The notes under the pieces: model-generated
What the model saw: only the letters and a program-made list of their open reading frames with translations
What the model was told of the DNA's origin: nothing
The model's database searches: none
Shown: positions 32,064 to 42,414 of the stretch, one piece after another
Position numbering within the stretch: the stretch's first letter is position 1
Layout: each line of letters opens with the position of its first letter
Assembly: GCA_907163375.1 (NCBI GenBank)
Contig: CAJQUW010007022.1
Coordinates: 124,001-188,000 of the forward strand
Source of the DNA: Prostheceraeus crozeri
Lineage: Eukaryota; Platyhelminthes; Polycladida; Euryleptidae
Reading direction: 5' to 3'
DNA length: 64,000 bases
Position numbers and translations under genes: made by a program

Positions 32064-32303
32064 TTATAGCGAGGAAAATTCAAGTGGAAGAACCTTTAAG
32101 TCATTACAGACTTTGTAGCACCTTGGACGTTTAGGGGCATCTGGCGCTATTCTCACGCGCGTTGTTTTCGGTGTCCACTCTTCATCTATCCAGACACTTC
32201 TTACAGTCTTGCCTTTTTCGCAAGTCTCCTTCTGATCACACTTGTCTTCATCACACCACTCATTGACGACCACAAAATTACATGGTGTTTCTGAGTTTGG
32301 CAT
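32064..32303 (-). CDS. Small conserved accessory protein, copy A (Polinton)
   Basis: A 79-residue frame whose C-terminal 55 residues closely match copy B at 32467-32718. Shared blocks: CDQKETC.KGK.V, VW, TPKTTRVR.APDAPKRP, RCYKV.NDLKVLPL.FSSL. The N-termini differ (MPNSETPCNFVVV here). No known family. Two Cys near the start, CDQKETC, and one in RCYKV could form a disulphide or bind metal. The two copies are head-to-head, about 160 bp apart, so they may share a promoter region. Changes between them appear to keep the protein sequence, suggesting that the gene once had a selected job. Confidence 0.55.
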   Translation of the reverse strand: MPNSETPCNFVVVNEWCDEDKCDQKETCEKGKTVRSVWIDEEWTPKTTRVRIAPDAPKRPRCYKVCNDLKVLPLEFSSL

Positions 32304-32466
32304 CTTGGCGTGCTAGTTCGTATAATGTGAATAAGAGTGCTACAATCTTCCGACTGATGTAGTCTTCATCTAAATTAGAATCATTCTGATTGGTTGTTGA
32401 GGAATTCATTGTTGAAAAACATATTGAAGTCAGAAAATTGAAAAACTTCTCATTCTCATCTTTGTC

Positions 32467-32718
32467 ATGATGGAAGGTACATCTCCCGCCTTAGAGATCT
32501 TCAACAAAATCTTTGAAGTGGTCGACGAGTGGAATGAAGACTGCGATCAGAAGGAGACTTGTGATAAAGGCAAGATTGTGCAAGTTGTGTGGAGTAATGG
32601 TGATTTCACACCAAAAACAACGCGCGTGAGAAGAGCGCCCGATGCCCCAAAACGTCCAAGGTGCTACAAAGTCTACAATGACTTAAAGGTTCTTCCACTT
32701 GACTTTTCCTCGCTATAA
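32467..32718 (+). CDS. Small conserved accessory protein, copy B (Polinton)
   Basis: An 83-residue frame starting MMEGTSPALEIFNKIFEVVDEWN, followed by the block shared with copy A (CDQKETC...TPKTTRVRRAPDAPKRP...LKVLPLDFSSL). The conserved half forms an inverted duplication of about 170 bp at the DNA level (roughly 32065-32240 with 32540-32716). The amphipathic N-terminal helix is not shared. Function unknown. Confidence 0.55.
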   Translation: MMEGTSPALEIFNKIFEVVDEWNEDCDQKETCDKGKIVQVVWSNGDFTPKTTRVRRAPDAPKRPRCYKVYNDLKVLPLDFSSL

Positions 32719-33229
32719 AGTATATCTGCTTTAATTGTAAATAAACCTACATACTACATGTCTTTGTTTTGCAATGTATTTATCTAGAAATGGAAATAAA
32801 TGGAGGAATTTAGATATGGGGTTAGTTAACACATTTATTATCGGTCTACTTTTCTATCAAAAGAGATCGCACCATTAGAGAAGATAGAAAGTGATTTTGT
32901 ATACGTGTGGCGTAAGAGTGACCTCCCATTTCATCCCTTCATCATTTAGCCTCAATGATAGAGGCAGTTCTTAAAAGAACTCATGGCTCATTCTCAGATA
33001 AAATTCGCAATGGAGAATTTGAAAAGTAACCTGTGGCAGATAGCTAAGACTCAACCGATTCACGTTCAAAGTGCTACGTTGAGAACTGTGTCAAATGCCC
33101 AACATGAGTTGCCCCAGAGGTTTCGGTCTAAAATATGACACACTCCCTTGCCACACTTATCACTACGATATCATCCGCTGTCTCAAGGGAGATCTCCCAC
33201 CAACAGGAAGAATTATACCGAAATCCTCC
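32719..33229. other. Spacer with one very short frame (Polinton)
   Basis: A 51-codon frame at 32982-33137 (MAHSQIKFAMENLK...ELPQRFRSKI) has coding-like composition but no recognised family. The rest shows no gene. It may be an exon of a spliced accessory gene. Confidence 0.3.
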
Positions 33230-33676
33230 TTAACATGCAACGTTTAAGTTGACCGATAGCAGATGCAACTTTGTGATTTTATTTTTTATTTGTATGATAG
33301 ATTCAGTCAGACCGAAGTCTGTCCAGGGCAAACCACGTGGAGGTACTATCATATTTTGCCCCATGTTGGTCTTTAAAAAGATTTTGGTTTGTTCTCGGGA
33401 TATGAATACACTTAGGTTTGGACGATTCCGCTGAGAAAGACTTGTAATCTCTCTGTCAGCGGCATCGACCTCCTCTACTATAAGCTGACTGTTAGAGGGC
33501 GGTGTATACCCCCACTCTGTTGAATTGGCATCATCGTGAGTTGTTGATGAGCCAATTCGAGCAAGACTGCTATAGACTCGCTCTCGCTCTTCCATCTCTA
33601 GAATCTCAATAAATAAATTTCTCGGTCTAAGCCGAGGCTTGTCAGGCGAACTGACTGTCGTCTTAGGTGTTTTCAT
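33230..33676 (-). CDS. Accessory protein with IVPPRGL C-terminal motif, copy 1 (Polinton)
   Basis: About 148 residues on the minus strand from the ATG at 33676 (MKTPKTTVSSPDKPRLRPRN). A TATATAA lies about 35 bp upstream of that start. The first half is polar and Ser/Arg-rich; the second contains QTKIFLKTNMGQN and IVPPRGLPWTDFGLTESI. That last DNA block (33296-33350) recurs at 33761-33815 almost unchanged, belonging to a neighbouring related gene. No family is recognised; a Pro-rich, Trp-containing tail may be a protein-binding motif. Confidence 0.4.
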   Translation of the reverse strand: MKTPKTTVSSPDKPRLRPRNLFIEILEMEERERVYSSLARIGSSTTHDDANSTEWGYTPPSNSQLIVEEVDAADREITSLSQRNRPNLSVFISREQTKIFLKTNMGQNMIVPPRGLPWTDFGLTESIIQIKNKITKLHLLSVNLNVAC

Positions 33677-33710
33677 GATGGAGTATAGAATGAAAATGAG
33701 AGGCAATGGT

Positions 33711-33717
33711 TTATATA
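33711..33717 (-). promoter_or_regulatory. TATA box candidate (Polinton accessory gene)
   Basis: TATATAA on the minus strand, about 35 bp before the ATG at 33676. The start of transcription would lie very close to the ATG, so the assignment is provisional. Confidence 0.35.
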
Positions 33718-33754
33718 CCCCTCTGATACAAAGACATGACTCAGTCTTTCTAAT

Positions 33755-34166
33755 TATGTGATAGATTCAGTCAGACCGAAGTCTGTCCAGAGCAAACCAC
33801 GAGGAGGTACTATCACTCCTGCTCCATGTGACTCTTAAAAGAGCCGTTTGGGGCTTTCTCGGGATCAGAAGCGATCCGACTGCTGATGTAAAAACTCTGT
33901 AAGGAAAATAATAGGAGATTAGATGCGGTAAGGAAATGATCATGTTGAAGTAACTTGCTGGGCACTTTCTTCCGGACTTTTCGGACGACGAAGTCCTCCA
34001 GCTCGCCGGTGTCTTCCATGTTCATGTGGAGACATCGGACTCCGTCGCTCTCGTAGCATTGCTGCGTCTGATTGGGGTCGCTTGTTATTGTCGGTACGTC
34101 ACACATTTTCGAAGAGGGGAAGATGGACTTCATACACTCTTCTTTTTCTACACTTCTCACGCTCAT
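33755..34166 (-). pseudogene. Related accessory gene, copy 2 of the IVPPRGL type (Polinton)
   Basis: The C-terminal coding block reads IVPPRGLLWTDFGLTES in one frame and is homologous at DNA level to copy 1. Upstream on the same strand are an acceptor-like TTATTTTCCTTACAG and an open stretch beginning MNMEDTGELEDFVVRKVRKK. The gene may be spliced. It overlaps the end of the coiled-coil gene region and seems degraded, so limits are approximate. Confidence 0.35.
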
Positions 34167-35010
34167 GCAATCGCTCCACTTCAGCCACCAACCTCTTGTT
34201 CACACCCTTCACTTCCTCTGTTTCCTTCACCACGCTTCGCATCCGATCTATCTCATCATCCTTTCTCAACAAATTCGCCTGCAGACTACTCACCAAACTT
34301 GCTTTCTTCATCAGCTCATTTCCTTTCCACCATCCACTCTTTCTCCTTCTGCCTCATACTTTCCAACTCTTCTCTCGTCACCTTATACCCTTCAGCCTTT
34401 GCAGTCAACTTCTCATTCCGCATCACTAATACTTTATTCTTCTCCTCAACCGCCCTCAATCGATCCTTCATCCTCACATATTCATCCCTCGTGTTCCCTT
34501 CCTCCCTCCGAGGCGATGATGCCGCCAACGGCTTACCCACTTCCTTTCCCTCATCCTTCCCCTTCTCCTCAAGATCACCAATGTTCCCAAACAAATCCTC
34601 CAACACGTCATCCAAATCAACATCAACATCTGGCTTCTTGATGTCCCCTCTCAACTCCACTTCTTCCTCACTCAAACCCTCATCAGTCGCCTTGGTAACA
34701 CCTTTCTTCCCCACCCCACCGCCACTGCCACTCTTACCTCTTCCATATCTAACAAAACTCCCTCAAACCACGACTTAGACCCCTGCATACTAATATTGCC
34801 ACTAGGGCACTGGCTATGGTTCCTAATAAACTCCACATCACTCCCATCCTCACATACTACCTTATGATGCACACACACCCTCAACAACGCTTTCCTCACA
34901 TGCTCGCCCACCGTCCCCTCTTTGATGTGTTTCTTTAACTCGCTGCCTCTGGCAATACGGCCGCAGCTACACTTGCCGATGAGCATGCGCGCATTAATCA
35001 TCTTGGTCAT
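34099..35010 (-). pseudogene. Coiled-coil protein with Cys/His N-terminal domain (Polinton accessory)
   Basis: On the minus strand the first part reads MTKMINARMLIGKCSCGRIARG, with further Cys and His (VCVHHKVVCEDG, NHSQCPSG), possibly a zinc-binding domain. A donor-like GTAAGAG near 34740 suggests that an intron follows. The second part starts MGKKGVTKATDEGLSEEE, is strongly acidic (DVDVDLDDVLEDLFG), and continues into long coiled-coil helices (RMKDRLRAVEEKNKVLVMRN; EVERLHEREKCRKRR). The plus strand here is almost pure pyrimidine, which creates a long but meaningless 250-codon frame on that strand. Function unknown; perhaps a scaffolding or regulatory protein. Broken. Confidence 0.5.
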
Positions 35011-35752
35011 AGTGACGATTCTGTAAAGATAGAGTAAAAATTTGATAGCAAGTGTTTATAGGATACTACTTGCTGATATGCATTGAAAGACTAAGTCCAA
35101 AAACATTTGATAGCAGTCGTCTAGGCGTTAGGCTCTTGAATCCGTTACAGGCATTACTCAGAGGGGATGTTATCCCAGCTCCAAGGCCTCGACCCAAAAA
35201 TCCAACCTCGGGCGGACAGAGCGTGCGTCATGTCACTGTGTTTGTATCCGGGCCCCGATTTTGACATGAAAACCGGTGGAGTTATTTACAAGAGGAAACG
35301 TCCCAAGTCGCAGAGACTCATAAACGACTGCTTTTTATTCAAAAACTTTAGTCATCATCATTAAATACGAATTTGAATTTTTCAGTATTTTAGTACTACT
35401 CATAAAACGTTTATAAGTGGTCTGTCACCTACAGCACATCATGAGCTGTCAAACGTTTTTTGAATCAAGTCTAAAGGACTTGTAGTAGCAAAGTTATAGC
35501 CGTTTGAAGATTTTGGCCTACTACCATCAAATAGTCAGTCATGCTATACTGACTAACCTATAAGTCTGACTTCTTCGCTGATATCAGCAATGAAAAGTCA
35601 GAAGTCCGATATCGGCCCTCAAGAGGAACGACTTACTTGTAGTCAGTTTCTCAACTTAGTGAGACTCGTTAGACAACTCGTACTTATATATCCTGCGAAT
35701 ATGCAATCGATAAGAGGGGAGGGGGTTAGACATTGGTTATCCAAAATTTGAC
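35011..35752. other. Gene-free stretch before the right TIR
   Basis: No conserved frame is seen. An acceptor-like CTTTACAG lies on the minus strand just before the start of the coiled-coil gene (about 35018), implying an upstream leader exon in this stretch. The position matches the left end, where promoter and leader lie just inside the TIR. Confidence 0.4.
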
Positions 35753-36832
35753 GCTGAATCCAAATCTGGTCTCAGTTTTATCGTCCGATGCTTCGTTCGC
35801 CCGCTGGAGCCCAAAACACAAAACGCAACCTCTGATGGCTCTCTAACATGACCAAAAGTCTCAATGTCACTCTCAAGCCTCAGCAAAGGAAGGTAGGACC
35901 AAACTGTGCTTTCCAATGAATTTGTGGCACTCTTAGCTTTCAAACGAGCTATTGCACGACTTTCTACGATCTCTAGAACCAAAGTTGGAAGAAACGCTGC
36001 CGAGAGGGGGTCGAAGTTATTCGTTCTTTGGCCTACGACTATTGAAACAAGTCCTCTAGCCCCAAAATTGGCCAAAAAGTCCAAATCCACCGTCCATTTT
36101 CACGTACGAGGCTTCGTTTCGCCGCTACAGCCATTTTCTCACTCAAAAACACCTAGAACACACCTACACCTTTGGCCTACGACTTTGAAAACAAGTCCCC
36201 TAGCCCTAAAATTGGCCAAAAGGTCCAAATCCGCCGTCCATTTTCACGTACGAGGCTTCGTTTCGCCGCTACAGCCACTTTCTCACACAAAAACACTCTG
36301 ACGGCTCTCTAACATGACCAAAAGTCTCAATATCACTCTCAAGCCTCAGCAAAGGAAGGTAGGGCCAAACTGTGTTTTCCAATGAATTTGTGGCACTCTT
36401 AGCTTTCAAACGAGCTATTGCACGACTCTCTACGATCTCTAAAACCAAAGTTGGAAGAAACGCTGCCGAGAGGGGGTCGAAGTTCTTTGTTCTTTGGCCT
36501 ACGACTTTGGAAACAAGTCCAAATCCGCCGTCCATTTTCACGTACGAGGCTTCGTTTCGCCGCTACAGCCATTTTCTCACTCAAAAACACACCTAGACCA
36601 CACCTACACCCAAGAAACACAACATGACGCAGAATTTCATCAGGAAACCAAATCTAAACACAAAACAACCCTACAACCAATCCTACACACCAAAAACACA
36701 GACCGCCGCCCAAGACCAACAAGGACGGTCGACCACGACACACCCGGCCGGTCGACCCAGAACCACAACAACCCAACTCGCGCTCCAGATGGGGGGGGGC
36801 GCTGTGCGCAGTTGGGAGGATTCCTTACTACT
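35753..36832. repeat. Right terminal inverted repeat of the Polinton, internally expanded
   Basis: The inverted partner of 14337-14975 is 1080 bp here instead of 639. The difference is internal duplication. The module around GGCTGTAGCGGCGAAACG, single in the left copy, occurs three times here (near 36100-36150, 36225-36295 and 36540-36600). The block ending in the TCTAACATGACCAAAAGTCTC segment occurs twice (35840 and 36308). The outermost 330 bp match the left copy almost base for base apart from the length of a C/G run. Confidence 0.9.
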
Positions 36833-37290
36833 CAGCATGCGCTTCTACTTCATCCTCCAGGCAGCAAAGAATTTGATTTGGTATTATACAGCTACACGTG
36901 TCTTCTTTATTGATTACAACTTGTGTAGATACTATCTGTCGAAAATGAGATGATGGGTGAGTCCATCCTGATCCATCCGATATCTTTGTTAACTGATATT
37001 CAACAGATGTCGACTCAATGATTTGCAAGTGACCACATGTGATGCACTAAGTGGGATATTGATTAAGAATTGCGCAGTATGTTGGCCTACCCTAGGTGAA
37101 CTTTTCTCTGGAAAGCGAAGCTCAGACATCTTTCAGGCAGAATAACATATTTGCATATGACACATGCTGTCTGTAAGCACCAAAGAAGCGGGTATGATGT
37201 CGAACATACACGTGTCATGACACTATGTCAGTGTTGCCACCTCCACGGAGATACTGTGAAAATTTCGGAGATATATTTTTAGATGAAATA

Positions 37291-37515
37291 ATCGCACAGA
37301 AAAACCAAACACAATTGATAATTTCCTAAATAGTCACACCCATGTTATTGATATCCTGCCAATATCCTATGGCAAAGTTATCGATGACTTCAAGAGCATT
37401 ATCAATCTGGATACTCGGGTACATACAGACCACATCCAACGAGATGGAGACAAAATTATCATCACAAGAAATGCTAGTGTTCAAATCAAAAGTGCTGTTC
37501 AAATGAGCCGGTACG
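37291..37515 (+). pseudogene. Coding-like stretch, family unknown
   Basis: About 75 uninterrupted codons with protein-like composition: FLNSHTHVIDILPISYGKV, DDFKSIINLDTRVHTDH, GDKIIITRNASVQIKSAV. No start, no recognised family. It sits just inside the tentative hAT unit and just upstream of the Penelope-like fragment, so it may belong to either or to a host exon. Confidence 0.3.
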
Positions 37516-37599
37516 ACCTTTGCCAGTTCATTTAAAATTTGACTTCAAATCTATCTATTCAATCAATCAATCTATCTATTCAATCTATTATTTATTTAG

Positions 37600-37950
37600 T
37601 AGATGTATTAGTCGTAGATGCTATGAGTCTCAGGGGGATTGTTATTTAGCACATAGCTTCAATTTAAATGTTAAGAATATCGTATATGAATTCATTTGTA
37701 AAGTACGTAAAAGCAATTATATCGGTAAGACATCTCGGACTTTCAAGACAGATACAAAGAGCATAATCGCAGTTTTATTAATCGTGATGATTAAAGTGCG
37801 TTGAGGGTGCATGTTTGGAGCGATTGTGATTGCAGTTCGAATCGCTTGACGACTTTCAGGTCAAGATTAAAGCAGAGGTGCACAGGATATGGACCGCGGG
37901 CTTTAAAGCCGAGGATACTTTGTGGCCCGCGAGGCTAATATAGGAACGCA
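37600..37950 (+). mobile_element. Penelope-like element fragment: GIY-YIG endonuclease
   Basis: The frame reads RRCYESQGDCYLAHS, NIVYEFICKVRKSNYIGKTSRTFKT, then with shifts YKEHNRSFIN, HVWSDCDCSS and FKAEDTLWPAR. C...C.Y.C....YIGKT.R.F..R.KEH is the linker and GIY-YIG nuclease of Penelope-like retroelements, which follows the reverse transcriptase. The enzyme nicks target DNA. Only this C-terminal part is present, with at least two frame breaks, so it is a 5'-truncated dead copy. Confidence 0.75.
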
Positions 37951-39339
37951 TCTACTAGAATATTTGTGGATAAAGTAGGCCAAGGTCTAGTGTTCAGGAA
38001 ATATAAAATCCAAGGTCCAACTTCCCAAATTTCATCAGATAACTGTGAACATTACTGTTAAGGTTTCAAATAGATACTCTACCTAGTCATGATCACCTAC
38101 ATCCACTTCTCTGTGTGCATTGCTTGTTCTTTACTATGAGACAAAATAGAGGGGTGCTCTTCTTCGATTATGTCGACAACCAGAAGCTGATCCTGTCTCA
38201 TCAGGCATGAGGTAAACGCGTTAGTGTTAGTGTTTTCGTTCATAAACTCGAACGAAGGGGCCTAGCACATATATCAATCACACTGGCTTCACGTTGACTC
38301 ATAGTTACAATCTCCGTATAGAAAATACATTCAGTATGCCTATTCATGTGATGTATTTCATCAACCGGTAATGTATTTTTCATTCGATCATGGTGGGCCT
38401 ACTATATGTTACACGACAGTTAATGATATTTATGTTGCCTGCGAATTTTGAAAAAAATCATCGTACAGGAAATTCTTTTATGAAGACAATATTGATAATG
38501 GAGATCTATAATTATATAAGGATTACGCACAACTGATTTTGGAAACTTGCATCCTGTTGACTCTTAACTCGAAACTATATTGTCCTAAACTTAAATAATT
38601 TGCAAATAATTTATGAATGAAATTGAAGTTAGGATTAACGACAACTGTATTCCAAAGTATACATGCTACTTGCAAAATTGCACTAATATAAAATGAAAAA
38701 CGAAGGTGGCCCGCCAATATTTTCCTCAAAAAAATTGGCCCCCAGCGAAAGCAAGTTGTGCAACCATGTTTTAAAGTGTGCTGGAAGTTTTGTTGACACC
38801 GCGTTGTGTGAAGCTAGATTGATTCAATCTCGTCCGAAATTGAATCGTTATCGTGAACGACAAGTTTTTTGATTGTTCGCAACCGAGCAAGACGTAGGTC
38901 TCTAAATGATCACTTTACCAATTTGTATACAATCAGTGTGCATATATCTCTTGGGCTTTTAAAGTGTCGATAAAAAGTCTGGACCCAAATCGTCCACGCA
39001 CAAAGAATTGTTTTTTCAAAACTTACTTGACGGCATAAACGAAAGAGGGAGCGAGAATTATTTTTTCTATTTTTCCATTTGCGAAAAATGAGAAATCCCC
39101 GTTGGCGGTCATAAGCCTTGTGATAGAATACTAGCTCTGCTCACTTATTTTGCCTTTTTTTCTCATCATCAACAATGGTGCTGGAAATCTCTTAACTAGC
39201 CCAACCATGTGTATTTTTGAAGACTTTATCGATCGTGACTTTGTTGCGGTTAGGACGAAATTCCTGACTATCTTGAAAATACGTGCATGTGTGCTTGTAA
39301 CTGAATTTGATAAGCTGCGACGTGGCCCCGGAATGTCGA
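37951..39339. other. Stretch without a recognised gene
   Basis: No conserved frame or repeat boundary is recognised. Short frames such as 38523-38729 on the minus strand have no recognisable domain. Confidence 0.4.
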
Positions 39340-39830
39340 AGCGTCATGCAGTTTCTTTAATGGACGACCGTCCGACTCCTCCTGAGCTTACATCACAAGG
39401 AACGTAGAGACAGAGAATTGAGCGACTCGCGGTACTGCTTAGGCGACTCGAATCCAAGGTGGATCCCTAGGAAGCAGGTCTTATCGACCGTGATCTCCGG
39501 CTCGAGATTGAGAGACAAGCCAATTACCCAATCCTGGAGTCGGACCCCTTCAGCTGCTTTCAGCAAAACATCAGTTTCTCCGAGACATGCTCTGAAGCAG
39601 ACACCGAGCCCGAACAACAGGATCAACCGGGCCGAGGATATGATGCATTGCCGCAACCTGATGAAGTACAAATGGACCTTCAGATTCTCTGGGACAGCGG
39701 CGGACTGCATCCCGATCCTGTGACAGTGAACCTGACTCTGACAATGACTCGCATCCCGCCTCCTATTCTTCCCTGAACGCCTACTCCTCTCTGTTCAGGG
39801 CGCCATGATCCTGTTAATTCCAACAGTAAC
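39340..39830 (+). pseudogene. Decayed coding-like stretch, family unknown
   Basis: One plus-strand frame has protein-like composition with a few interruptions. It includes SKRHAVSLMDDRPTPPEL, RIERLAVLLRRLESK (helical), RDLRLEIERQANYP, then an acidic/Pro/Gln-rich section and a Pro/Thr-rich end. GC content and CpG are higher than in the flanks. It could be an old retroelement gag-like region or a host exon. I cannot name a family. Confidence 0.3.
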
Positions 39831-40235
39831 TCAAACAACACTGATTCTCGGAGGCAGCCCGTCTAGTATTTATAAGTTACTCTACTATCTCGTGCGCTAC
39901 CGCAAAACCTTTCAGGCCTTGCTCTCGTCAACTATCTATCCGTTTTCGAACATAAGTGGCATCCCGCCCCCCCCTTATTAACTGACCCCTTCAATTGAGT
40001 CTCTTCATGTCTAGAGACTAGAAATCGGGTAGGTGCGCTCATGCATTGATTTATATGGGACTCATCACTAAATTTTGCATCGTGTAATCGGGGTTGAATG
40101 CTAAAAGTCTTGATTATCCAGAATGTACTGTGCTGGGGTACGCGCATGCAGTGGCTTAAATGCATTCTGCAAGATTTCTGGATCTGTTTTAAGTGTATTT
40201 CATATCGCGGATATTTTTTGTGGCGAAGATATTTT

Positions 40236-40997
40236 CAGACCTGCCAACTGTCCCGGATTTTCCGGGACAGTCCCGGATTTTGGAGCTGTCCCGGATGTCC
40301 CGGAAAAGTTAAAATGCTGTCCCGGATTCTGAATTTATTGACCTAAGATGAATTCTAGATCGTTTAAGAACGCATATTTCAAAAATTTGCGCTGCGCGCG
40401 CAATCCTAAGATAAGGAAACATGCATGATGAAGTTTGTGGATTTCTTAGTGGCATTGTCCTTTCACGCTGATGTCTTTTATTAATCATTATGTAGCCCGG
40501 ATGTATTTCCTTCTATTGAGTTTAAAAAGGTAGTAAGTGTTTTCCAAATTTGCATTCCAGTTTTTGCGACGAATGCTGTTAATAAAGTGGGATGCATCTT
40601 ATGATCTTGCTTTCAGACTGATCTTTCTGTTGAAGAGACTTGAGACCATACTGTTGACTTGTAAACGTCAATTATGCATAATCATTCTTGCAATATTTGT
40701 CAATATTTATCAATATGTCAATATTTTTGACTGACAGGATGAGTGAGTCATGAATCAGCACACACTGCGATCGTAGCAATTGAATGGAGATGACTTAACT
40801 TAATGATACCGTTTCTATAAAAAATAATGGAAATTAAGGATTAAAATGAGGATGCGTCCTATACACAGGCACACAGTCTTTCCATCGCTTTTGGGGTCAA
40901 ATATCCACTGCGTCCTATACATGGTATCGTCCTATACGCGGGTAGTTAGGTAATAAAATTTGTCCCGGATTTTCATGTTTCAAGGTTGGCAGGTCTG
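40236..40997. mobile_element. Non-autonomous hAT-type element
   Basis: Perfect 13-bp terminal inverted repeats CAGACCTGCCAAC at 40236-40248 and its complement at 40985-40997. Subterminal TCCCGGATTTT words are repeated at both ends. The 8-bp flanks GATATTTT and TATTTTTT agree at 6 of 8 bases. 762 bp, no transposase. Confidence 0.8.
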
Positions 40998-41029
40998 TAT
41001 TTTTTCCATTTTCAAGAGTGGCAACACTG

Positions 41030-42414
41030 CTATGTATTCATTGTGACGTGATTATTTTATATATACTGCCCAAATACTAGATAGGAAACTGCACAGAATC
41101 AACACCCAACTTTCAAAACACTGCCTTGACCTTAGCATCGAGAGTTGTCATGGTTGTTAAAAAATCTATTATGGTCCCTTTAGCGGTTCACGTGAGTTTG
41201 CTCCACGATTTAAGGTCAGCATCGCACCAATGCTCTTATCCCTCCCTTAACCGCGAGATCAATCCTCGTGTGGTATTGCGTCATATTTGCCCCCCCCTCC
41301 GCCAAATCAAAAATCATTCCTTGATGAGACGGTTCCGAAGGGATAGCGGATAATGTGAAGGGGTTTTTGTTTCGTTAAAAGCAAGGTACATTGGAATACT
41401 TCATTTACATCTAGGTTTTATAGAATTTGATTGCAATCTAGTCACTAAAAATTCTGAATCCGTATTCAGAAAGTGATAATATAACGTATGATAATCGTAT
41501 GCCATGAATTCTTAACTGTCCATTCATAACTGTGTGAGAAATGAAGTAAAGTAATTGGTAGTTCTACGCGGGCTCTACTTACTTCCGGTTGCATCTCAGT
41601 AAATGCATGAACAAATAAATGAAATAATAAAAAGTTAAAAACTTGCAATCAGTATGAATAAAACAAAAAATCCCTCCCATTTACATGTCCTTATGAAAAG
41701 CTCATAAATTTTCGCGTACTCAGGCCATATCAGATGATAGTAACAGGGATTTTACTTTAATATAATGCTATTTCGGCGGAAAATTCTGCATGCAATCAAT
41801 ATTGATTGTCATATTCATATAAAATGCGCTTCTTATGATCATCAAAGGATTATTAATTTCCGTGTGCTGAGTCCCGTATACGATGGAAGTCATAAGATAA
41901 CTCTAACAACCAAAACATTTATTCCAAGGCGGGTTCTTGCCATTTTACTTTGATCTGTGATAAAGAAGTAACTAAAGCAATAGAATTTACATTGTTATGT
42001 AATATCTGTACATTGCGATTTGCACCAAATGCGGGATATTTGATTTTCTCATGGATAATGCTCAATAAATATTTGCTTTGACTACCATCGTCTTAATGTG
42101 TACATTGTTTCATTGAATTCGCATGTCTGTTAATGTCTGGAGACTTATTAAGAAAAAATTAGAATATAAAGTTTAAGTTTTTCCTGGATATTAAATACAT
42201 TTCCCTTTTCCAATATTTTGGTAATTAGTTTGAATTAGAATTAAGGTAAATAATAAAGAGATAAATAAAGAATAAAGGCTGTCTGTACATGATTTGTATG
42301 ATATTATTTTTATTCATTATTTCATCATTTGGAATGAAACAAATTGCCGACGATTGATATCCTGAACGTCATCAGTCTATCATTGATAATTCATGTGACA
42401 CCACTCAATAACTA
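41030..42414. other. Stretch without a recognised gene
   Basis: AT-rich; no coding region or element boundary was recognised. Confidence 0.45.

Larger units (their letters stand above)
14337..36832. mobile_element. Polinton/Maverick element, 22.5 kb, boundaries whole, several genes broken
   Basis: Both ends begin AGTAGTAAGG and continue as long terminal inverted repeats. The flanks are CAGGAT (14331-14336) and CAGCAT (36833-36838), a 6-bp target duplication matching at 5 of 6 bases, as Polintons make. The gene set is diagnostic: protein-primed DNA polymerase B, retroviral-type integrase, A32/FtsK-type packaging ATPase, adenovirus-type cysteine protease and a double-jelly-roll major capsid protein. 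Genes up to about 27.0 kb mostly run rightward; most later genes run leftward. The outer parts of the TIRs are almost identical by eye, suggesting a recent insertion or recent conversion between them. About a dozen breaks are scattered through the genes, so it is a fossil. Confidence 0.95.
37229..41029. mobile_element. Possible large hAT-type unit, 3.8 kb (tentative)
   Basis: The left end reads CAGTGTTGCCACCTCC and the reverse complement of the right end reads CAGTGTTGCCACTC, a shared 12-bp tip typical of hAT elements. Flanks are CACTATGT and CTATGTAT: they share CTATGT, but not in register, so a true 8-bp duplication is not shown. The interior holds a Penelope-like piece and another hAT element (40236-40997), so it would be a composite. 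Two unrelated single ends is the alternative. Confidence 0.35.

Noticed and set aside
34026-34778. 250-codon plus-strand frame rich in Ser, Phe, Pro and Leu
   Set aside because: It is the pyrimidine-rich complement of the acidic coiled-coil gene. Two further long plus-strand frames overlap it, which is typical of biased composition.
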